Assembly (NCBI GenBank): GCA_023439305.1
Contig: JAEXOO010000029.1
Span: forward strand, 62,001 to 126,000
DNA length: 64,000 nt
Reading direction: 5' to 3'
DNA from: Pseudomonadota bacterium
GTDB lineage: Bacteria > Pseudomonadota > Gammaproteobacteria > Burkholderiales > Burkholderiaceae_B
A program made the translations under genes and the position numbers. Shown one piece after another: positions 59,455 to 64,000 of this stretch. Under the pieces are notes generated by a model. It worked only from the letters and a program-made list of their open reading frames with translations, searched no databases and was not told the DNA's origin. Each line of letters starts with the position of its first letter. Position 1 is the stretch's first letter.

Positions 59455-60222
59455 ATGTATTCCCCCATCGTTCCATGGATAGGCGGTAAACGTCGCCTGG
59501 CTAAAACGCTTCTGCCCCTCTTCCCCGACCATCAATGCTATGTCGAACCCTTCGCCGGTGGCGCCGCCATGTTCTTCATGCGGCCCGAACCAGCAAAGGT
59601 GGAGGTGCTGAACGACCGTAACAGTGAGCTCGTCAATCTGTACCGTGTCGTTCAGCACCACCTGGAGGAACTAGTCCGCCAGTTCAAGTGGGCGCTCATC
59701 AGCCGAGAAATGTTCAAGTGGCTGAAGATGACGCCATCTGACCCGCTGACCGATATTCAGCGTGCGGCCAGGTTCTTTTACCTGCAGCATATGGCCTTCG
59801 GCGCAAAGGTCGATAGTCAGTCCTTTGGTACCGCCACGACCTCCAAGCCCGGCCTGAACCTGCTGCGCATCGAAGAAAGCCTGTCGGCAGCGCACCTGCG
59901 CCTGGCACAGGTGTTCATCGAGCACTTGCCCTGGCAGGACGTGATCAAGCGCTACGATCGCGCCCACACCTTCTTCTTCATGGATCCGCCGTACTGGCAA
60001 ACCGCCGGCTATGGGCAAGAGTTCCCCTGGGACGAATACGAGCAGCTGGCTCAGGTGCTGGGCACGCTGAAAGGCAAGGCCATTGTCACGCTGAACAACC
60101 ACGCAGACATACGCAAGCTGTTTCGGTCCTTCGACTACCAGACCACTCAGATACGCTACACGGTGGGTAGCGGCAAAGGGAGCCAGGCCAGCGAGCTGAT
60201 CATCCGAAGCTGGAAGGATTGA
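59455..60222 (+). CDS. dam: DNA adenine methyltransferase (Dam/D12 class)
   Basis: A 255-residue N6-adenine methylase. The SAM-binding motif I is VPWIGGKRRLAKTLLPLF and VEPFAGGAAMFFMRPEP; the catalytic motif IV is FFFMDPPYWQTAGYG. The D12 family methylates GATC-like sites. Phage-borne copies protect DNA from restriction or alter gene timing. It lies between the fibre genes and the recombinase gene, where P2-like phages carry accessory (moron) genes. The target sequence is not deducible. Confidence 0.9.
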   Translation: MYSPIVPWIGGKRRLAKTLLPLFPDHQCYVEPFAGGAAMFFMRPEPAKVEVLNDRNSELVNLYRVVQHHLEELVRQFKWALISREMFKWLKMTPSDPLTDIQRAARFFYLQHMAFGAKVDSQSFGTATTSKPGLNLLRIEESLSAAHLRLAQVFIEHLPWQDVIKRYDRAHTFFFMDPPYWQTAGYGQEFPWDEYEQLAQVLGTLKGKAIVTLNNHADIRKLFRSFDYQTTQIRYTVGSGKGSQASELIIRSWKD

Positions 60223-60238
60223 TCGACAGGCACAGCAG

Positions 60239-61249
60239 CTACGCATACGTCGCCTCTTGCACCCGCTCGAGGCGAAGCTTTTCCAGCTGGCGTTTGCCCA
60301 GTGCACTGCGCGTGAGCTTCTTTGCCAATTCCCTGCCGTGCGGGTGGTAATAGCGAAGCAGCATGCGGGTGTCCTTATGGCCGGTTACCTTGGCCAGCTC
60401 GTGCATCTCGAACACCGTGGCCAGGACGGACGTCGATTCATGGCGCAGATCGTGAAAGCGCAGGTCTAGAAAATACTCCTCTCGGGGTGTGCGCTTGTAC
60501 TTGTGGCAAAGATCCTCATACTGGCGCCTGGCCTTTCGCCTGGCCCGTATGAAGGCCCTGGTTATTGCCTCTGGGGTGCCGGCGAATATGCGGCCCTTGC
60601 TCGGTTTGTCGGCCACATACTGGCGTAGCAGATGCTTGGCCAGGGGCGTGAGTGGCACATAGCGCGACTCACCATTCTTGGTCATCGATAGAAAGATGGT
60701 GCCGTGTACCAGGTCGATGTTCTCGCGCCGGATGCCGGCGATCTCAGAACGACGCATGCCGCTCTGGACGGCCAGCACAATGATGATGGGCAGTTCCCGG
60801 CTCCTGGTGGCCCTGACGATCCACTGCAGCTCATTGCGGGGGCACTCCTGAGCCGACACACCCCGAAGCATGATTCGTGTATAAATGCGCCGCGTCCGCC
60901 CGTTCTGCACAACGGGGCGACGTACCAACTGCACCGGGTTGGCAAGCATTGGCATGGACCAGTCTTTCCTGGCCACCGTGTACAGGTGCGAGATCAGTGC
61001 CAGGCGGCGTACCACCGTAGACGGTTTCAGGTGCTGCAGCCATTCATCTCGGATCCGGGTCAGGTCAGTACTGAGTATGCTGCCGATGGGGCGCTGTGAG
61101 AGGGTGGTCCGCATCCAGGCCCTGGCAAGCGATCGCTCTTGCGTGCCTGCACGCTTATGGATGGAGACCTCATCTTGATAACGGTCTAGCGCGGCCGTCA
61201 AAGTTGGGGTAGTCTTTCGGCGCAGCTCTTTTCGTGAGATAGTTTTCAT
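60239..61249 (-). CDS. Tyrosine recombinase of the shufflon (Rci-like) type
   Basis: A 336-residue tyrosine recombinase. The N-terminal core-binding domain (TLTAALDRYQDEVSIHKRAG, TVVRRLALISHLYTVARKDW, ANPVQLVRRPVVQNGRTRRI) and catalytic domain (SGMRRSEIAGIRRENIDLVH, TKNGESRYVPLTPLAKHLL, RFHDLRHESTSVLATVFEMH, AKVTGHKDTRMLLRYYHPHG) keep the Arg, Lys, His-x-x-Arg, His and Tyr residues. From memory these blocks resemble R64 Rci (ALDKY...VSVHKK, NPVELVRKPKVSSGRDRR, FHDLRHE) more than P2 Int. It is on the opposite strand, inserted between fibre and sheath genes, ~1.8 kb from the shufflon. Confidence 0.82.
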   Translation of the reverse strand: MKTISRKELRRKTTPTLTAALDRYQDEVSIHKRAGTQERSLARAWMRTTLSQRPIGSILSTDLTRIRDEWLQHLKPSTVVRRLALISHLYTVARKDWSMPMLANPVQLVRRPVVQNGRTRRIYTRIMLRGVSAQECPRNELQWIVRATRSRELPIIIVLAVQSGMRRSEIAGIRRENIDLVHGTIFLSMTKNGESRYVPLTPLAKHLLRQYVADKPSKGRIFAGTPEAITRAFIRARRKARRQYEDLCHKYKRTPREEYFLDLRFHDLRHESTSVLATVFEMHELAKVTGHKDTRMLLRYYHPHGRELAKKLTRSALGKRQLEKLRLERVQEATYA

Positions 61250-61472
61250 AAATAAAAAACAAATCCACGAATATGAGACGCCCCGAGCGCTTAGTAGCTG
61301 GATGTCAACACAGACAGCGCGGCTTTAATCAGCCTCTTTGCCGCTCCATTTCTGCGCTACAGTGTTCCCCCGCCTTTGCAATGCTGGATAACCAAACGCC
61401 AGCAGATGAAAGAAAACCCGCGCGGCTTCAGCATGTCGACTACTCCTTCAAAAGTCTTTGCAGAGGTCGAAC
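61250..61472. promoter_or_regulatory. Intergenic region between the divergent recombinase and sheath genes
   Basis: 223 bp that should hold the recombinase promoter (leftward, AT-rich near 61250) and the promoter of the FI-FII-E-T tail operon (rightward). No operator or hairpin stands out. Confidence 0.4.
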
Positions 61473-62657
61473 ATGGCTACCGATTACCACCACGGCGTAC
61501 GGGTTACCGAAATAGACGGCGGTTCGCGCCCTATACGCACCATCACTACTAATGTCGTCGGTTTCGTTGCGACTGCTGAAGACGCCGATGCGGAGATGTT
61601 CCCCCTTGATCGGCCAGTACTGCTGACAAATGTCCAGTCAGCAATTGGCAAGGCGGGTGAGCAAGGAACTCTTGCCCGCACATTGGATGCGATCGCTGAT
61701 CAGACCTCGCCACTGACTGTTGTTGTTCGGGTGGCTGAAGGTGCGGACGATGCAGAGACCACGGCGAATGTAATCGGAACCACCACACCAGCTGGCCAAT
61801 ACACTGGCATGAAGGCGCTGCTGGCCGCGCAAAATGGCGCGCCAAAGATCAAACCCCGAATTCTGGGTATACCCGGCCTTGAGAACGCTGCCACCATTGC
61901 CGAGCTCGCAGGTATTGCGCAAAAGCTGCGCGGCTTTGCATACGCATCAGACCTGGAAAGCGCGACCAAAGAAGACGCCGTCGCCCTACGTGAAACCTTT
62001 GGGCAGCGTGAGCTCATGATGCTCTGGCCGGAGTTCACCCGCTTCGACACCGCTACAGCAACGGAACAGGCCATTGCCGCCAGCGCGGCTGCGCTTGGTG
62101 TCCGTGCCAAGCTGGATGAAGAAATAGGCTGGCACAAGTCCCTATCAAACTATGTGGTGAACGGCGTCACGGGCATTTCCAAGGATGTCTACTGGGATCT
62201 TCAGGATCCTGCCACCGATGCGGGCTACCTGAACCAGAACGATATAACCACGCTGATCAATGACACGGGTTTCCGATTCTGGGGCAGCCGTACCTGCGCA
62301 GGCCCCACCAGCCTGTACCCATTCGAGAACTACACGCGCACGGCGCAAGTGATCATGGAAACCATGGCGATCAACCACTTCTGGGCGGTTGACGGTCCTA
62401 TGAACCCCTCCTTGATCAAAGACATTCTGGAAGGCGTCAACTCCAAGTTTCGTGAGTGGAAGTCCCTGGGCTACCTGATCGACGGCCAGGCGTGGTTCGA
62501 CCCTGAGCCCAATACGCCCGAAGTCCTGTACTCGGGCAAGGCGTACATCGATTACGACTACACGCCAGTGCCGCCACTGGAGAACCTGAACTTCCGCCAG
62601 CGGATCACCAATCGCTACCTGGTTGATTTCGCACAGCGAATCATCCAAGCCGTTTAA
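61473..62657 (+). CDS. FI: Tail sheath protein (P2 gpFI family)
   Basis: A 394-residue contractile sheath protein. DYHHGVRVTEIDGGSRPIRT, VVGFVATAEDADAEMFPLDR, KPRILGIPGLENAATIAELA, FWGSRTCAGPTSLYPFENYT and MNPSLIKDILEGVNSKFREW are gpFI features. The ATG at MATDYHHG follows AGAGG; an ATG 15 bp upstream is less likely. The sheath drives tail contraction and DNA injection. Confidence 0.95.
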   Translation: MATDYHHGVRVTEIDGGSRPIRTITTNVVGFVATAEDADAEMFPLDRPVLLTNVQSAIGKAGEQGTLARTLDAIADQTSPLTVVVRVAEGADDAETTANVIGTTTPAGQYTGMKALLAAQNGAPKIKPRILGIPGLENAATIAELAGIAQKLRGFAYASDLESATKEDAVALRETFGQRELMMLWPEFTRFDTATATEQAIAASAAALGVRAKLDEEIGWHKSLSNYVVNGVTGISKDVYWDLQDPATDAGYLNQNDITTLINDTGFRFWGSRTCAGPTSLYPFENYTRTAQVIMETMAINHFWAVDGPMNPSLIKDILEGVNSKFREWKSLGYLIDGQAWFDPEPNTPEVLYSGKAYIDYDYTPVPPLENLNFRQRITNRYLVDFAQRIIQAV

Positions 62658-62717
62658 CGATAGGCACTGACCTGGCCAGCACCGGCCAGCCAGCCAGATA
62701 ACACAACGGAGAAAGCC

Positions 62718-63227
62718 ATGTCTTTGCCGCGCAAAATCAAGAATTTCAACCTGTTCAACGATGGACAGAACTATGTTGGCCAGGTAGCCGAGGTGGTTCT
62801 GCCCAAACTAACCGCCAAGATGGAAGAGTGGCGTGGTGGTGGGATGGATGGGCCTGTCGACGTCGACCTGGGTATGGAGAAACTCACCATGGAATGGACG
62901 GCGGGTGGCATCATCAAACAGGTGCTGGCCCAGTACGGCACACTGACCCACAACGGCGTGCTTCTACGCTTCGCCGGCGCGCTGCAAAGCGACGATCTGG
63001 AAGAGGTCAAAGCCCTGGAGATAGTCGTGCGTGGCCGCCACAGCGAGATCGACATGGGTACCGCCAAGGCCGGCGACGACACGGCCATGAAGGTCACATC
63101 GTCACTCAGCTACTACAAGGTCACCCTGGATGGCGAAGACCTCATCGAGATCGACCTGATCAACTTCGTCAAGCGTGTTGGCGGCAAAGATCTTATGGAT
63201 CCGTTCCGCCTGGCCCTGGGCCTGTAG
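62718..63227 (+). CDS. FII: Tail tube protein (P2 gpFII family)
   Basis: A 169-residue tube protein: LPRKIKNFNLFNDGQNYVGQ, EVVLPKLTAKMEEWRGGGMD, DLEEVKALEIVVRGRHSEID. It polymerises into the inner tail tube inside the sheath. A purine-rich ribosome-binding site precedes the ATG. Confidence 0.95.
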   Translation: MSLPRKIKNFNLFNDGQNYVGQVAEVVLPKLTAKMEEWRGGGMDGPVDVDLGMEKLTMEWTAGGIIKQVLAQYGTLTHNGVLLRFAGALQSDDLEEVKALEIVVRGRHSEIDMGTAKAGDDTAMKVTSSLSYYKVTLDGEDLIEIDLINFVKRVGGKDLMDPFRLALGL

Positions 63228-63280
63228 TCAACCCCGTACGCCGGCCCGCCGGCGTTCCCTCAAATATCGAGTAAAGCGAC

Positions 63281-63670
63281 ATGAGCACAACAGACCAAAG
63301 CAAGAAGACCTCGTCCACCCCAGTGGAGCAAGAGAAGCCCACCACGGTAGTGCCGGACGATGCCACGGGTGCGGTCAAAGCCCCTGACGCCGTCATTGTT
63401 CCGCTGGAGGTGCCTATCAAGCGCGGCAATACGATGATCGACAGTATCACGCTGCGCCGTCCAAACCCAGGCGCATTGCGTGGATTGAGCCTGATCGACC
63501 TGGCCACGATGAATGTGACGGCGTTGCAAAAACTTCTGCCGCGCATCACTACGCCCACCTTGACCGAAACTGACATCTCGCTGCACCTGGACCCAGCAGA
63601 CCTGACCGCCATTGGTGTGGAGGTTGCGGGTTTTTTGGTCAGGAACAAGGACAAGCAGGACTTCCAGTAA
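63281..63670 (+). CDS. E: Tail assembly chaperone gpE (P2 family)
   Basis: A 129-residue protein. The N-terminal half is low-complexity (Thr/Pro/Lys), then VPLEVPIKRGNTMIDSITLR, RPNPGALRGLSLIDLATMNV and TALQKLLPRITTPTLTETDI match gpE. Near the end is the slippery heptamer T TTT TTG (63631-63637) in the correct frame, where a -1 shift would produce the E+E' fusion, as in P2. Confidence 0.92.
   Translation: MSTTDQSKKTSSTPVEQEKPTTVVPDDATGAVKAPDAVIVPLEVPIKRGNTMIDSITLRRPNPGALRGLSLIDLATMNVTALQKLLPRITTPTLTETDISLHLDPADLTAIGVEVAGFLVRNKDKQDFQ
63631..63637 (+). promoter_or_regulatory. Programmed -1 frameshift site for E/E'
   Basis: T TTT TTG, with the zero frame reading ggT TTT TTG, is the X XXY YYZ heptamer used by P2 for E'. 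After slippage the -1 frame is open through the end of the E' gene at 63801 with no stop in between. Confidence 0.88.
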
Positions 63671-63684
63671 GCGTAGACGAGGCC

Positions 63685-63801
63685 ATGGCTGACCTGGCCA
63701 TGGTCTTTCATTGGACGCCCGGCGACATGGCTGACATGACACTGGGTGAATTGATGGAGTGGCGGGAACGCGCCCGCGTGCGGTCACAGCCCGAATCCTA
63801 A
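63685..63801 (+). CDS. E': GpE-type small tail protein / E' reading frame
   Basis: A 38-residue frame (MADLAMVFHWTPGDMADMTL, then GELMEWRERARVRSQPES) of the GpE family. It is in the -1 frame relative to gpE. It is probably made mainly as the C-terminal extension of E by frameshifting at 63631 rather than from its own ATG, though the ATG would also serve. Such short/long chaperone pairs guide the tape measure during tail assembly. Confidence 0.88.
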   Translation: MADLAMVFHWTPGDMADMTLGELMEWRERARVRSQPES

Positions 63802-63825
63802 CGGGTGCAGGGTCGGATAACGGAT

Positions 63826-64000
63826 ATGGACAAGACCCTACAGTTAAAAATCATCGCTGCCCTGCAGGACAAGCTCTCGGCGCCGCTGAAGCGTATGCAG
63901 GGCGTCTCCGGCAAAACCGCCACGTCCATGAAGGAACTGCGCGACCGCCTCAAGGGCCTGGAATCCACACAGCGCACTGTCGGTCAGTTCCGCGAGCTTT
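63826..64000 (+). CDS. T: Tail tape measure protein (P2 gpT family), 5' end only
   Basis: The first ~58 codons of the tape measure gene, cut by the window edge. It begins MDKTLQLKIIAALQDKLSAP, then LKRMQGVSGKTATSMKELRD and continues as an amphipathic helix (RLKGLESTQRTVGQFREL), the normal start of this long coiled-coil protein, which sets tail length. Position after E' is as in P2. Confidence 0.88.
   Translation, partial: MDKTLQLKIIAALQDKLSAPLKRMQGVSGKTATSMKELRDRLKGLESTQRTVGQFREL

Noticed and set aside
60239..61249. Simple annotation of this recombinase as the prophage integrase
   Set aside because: It is far from the attachment site, inside the tail operon and beside an inversion array, and it resembles Rci. 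Kept as a possibility, not the main call.

Overview
The window looks like a chromosome segment of a Burkholderiales bacterium, most likely Alcaligenaceae (Bordetella/Achromobacter/Alcaligenes group). The GC content is high, there is a Bug-type tripartite tricarboxylate transporter receptor, and the housekeeping neighbourhoods (trmJ-cysE, cysS-alkA-accA-tilS-lysC) suit that group. The assignment rests on protein character only; no search was run.

Positions 1-42.8 kb are chromosome. From the left: the 3' end of leuA, a gamma-glutamyltransferase, a TTT receptor, a flavin monooxygenase/LysR pair, a methyltransferase, and a 500-bp AT-rich gap with three paired DnaA-box-like palindromes ahead of an mscS channel gene. 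Next come an IclR regulator, cysE/trmJ, suhB, a TerC-CBS-CorC protein, uppP, and a hipBA toxin-antitoxin pair behind two identical-core palindromic operators. The block at 15-23 kb is housekeeping: lpxH, a cyclophilin, a TPR protein, cysS, alkA, accA, tilS, lysC and tRNA-Ser(GCT). It is followed by small membrane or exported proteins, an SPFH protein, a chemoreceptor, a gamma-carbonic-anhydrase-like protein and an iron-type ABC importer.

At 33-41.6 kb lies a catabolic cassette: a LacI regulator with an operator, a HisD-like dehydrogenase, an SDR, an MHS-type permease and a zinc alcohol dehydrogenase. This matches the hpsN/hpsO/hpsU/hpsP set for 2,3-dihydroxypropane-1-sulfonate. It runs directly into pntAA-pntAB-pntB, so NADH made by the oxidations could be converted to NADPH.

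From about 42.83 kb to the right edge lies a P2-like prophage integrated in a tRNA-Arg(ACG) gene, of which only the 3' 45 nt remain at the left junction. Just inside are tandem 10-bp repeats, a consensus LexA box in front of a small gene, and a 311-bp AT-rich element with 34-bp terminal inverted repeats. Then follow the P2-order modules: Q and P (minus strand), O N M L X, a lysis cassette, R S V W J I H, tail-fibre assembly, a dam/recombinase insertion, FI FII E E' and the start of T. The repressor, replication genes and true integrase are not in the window.

The standout is the tail-fibre 3' end. Five copies of a 14-bp site (CTGCAAATGCnAGA), two forward and three inverted, all read in the same frame, join interchangeable C-terminal cassettes. 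This is a shufflon architecture. About 2 kb downstream is a tyrosine recombinase that resembles the plasmid R64 shufflon recombinase Rci. Together they form a candidate phage host-range switching system.
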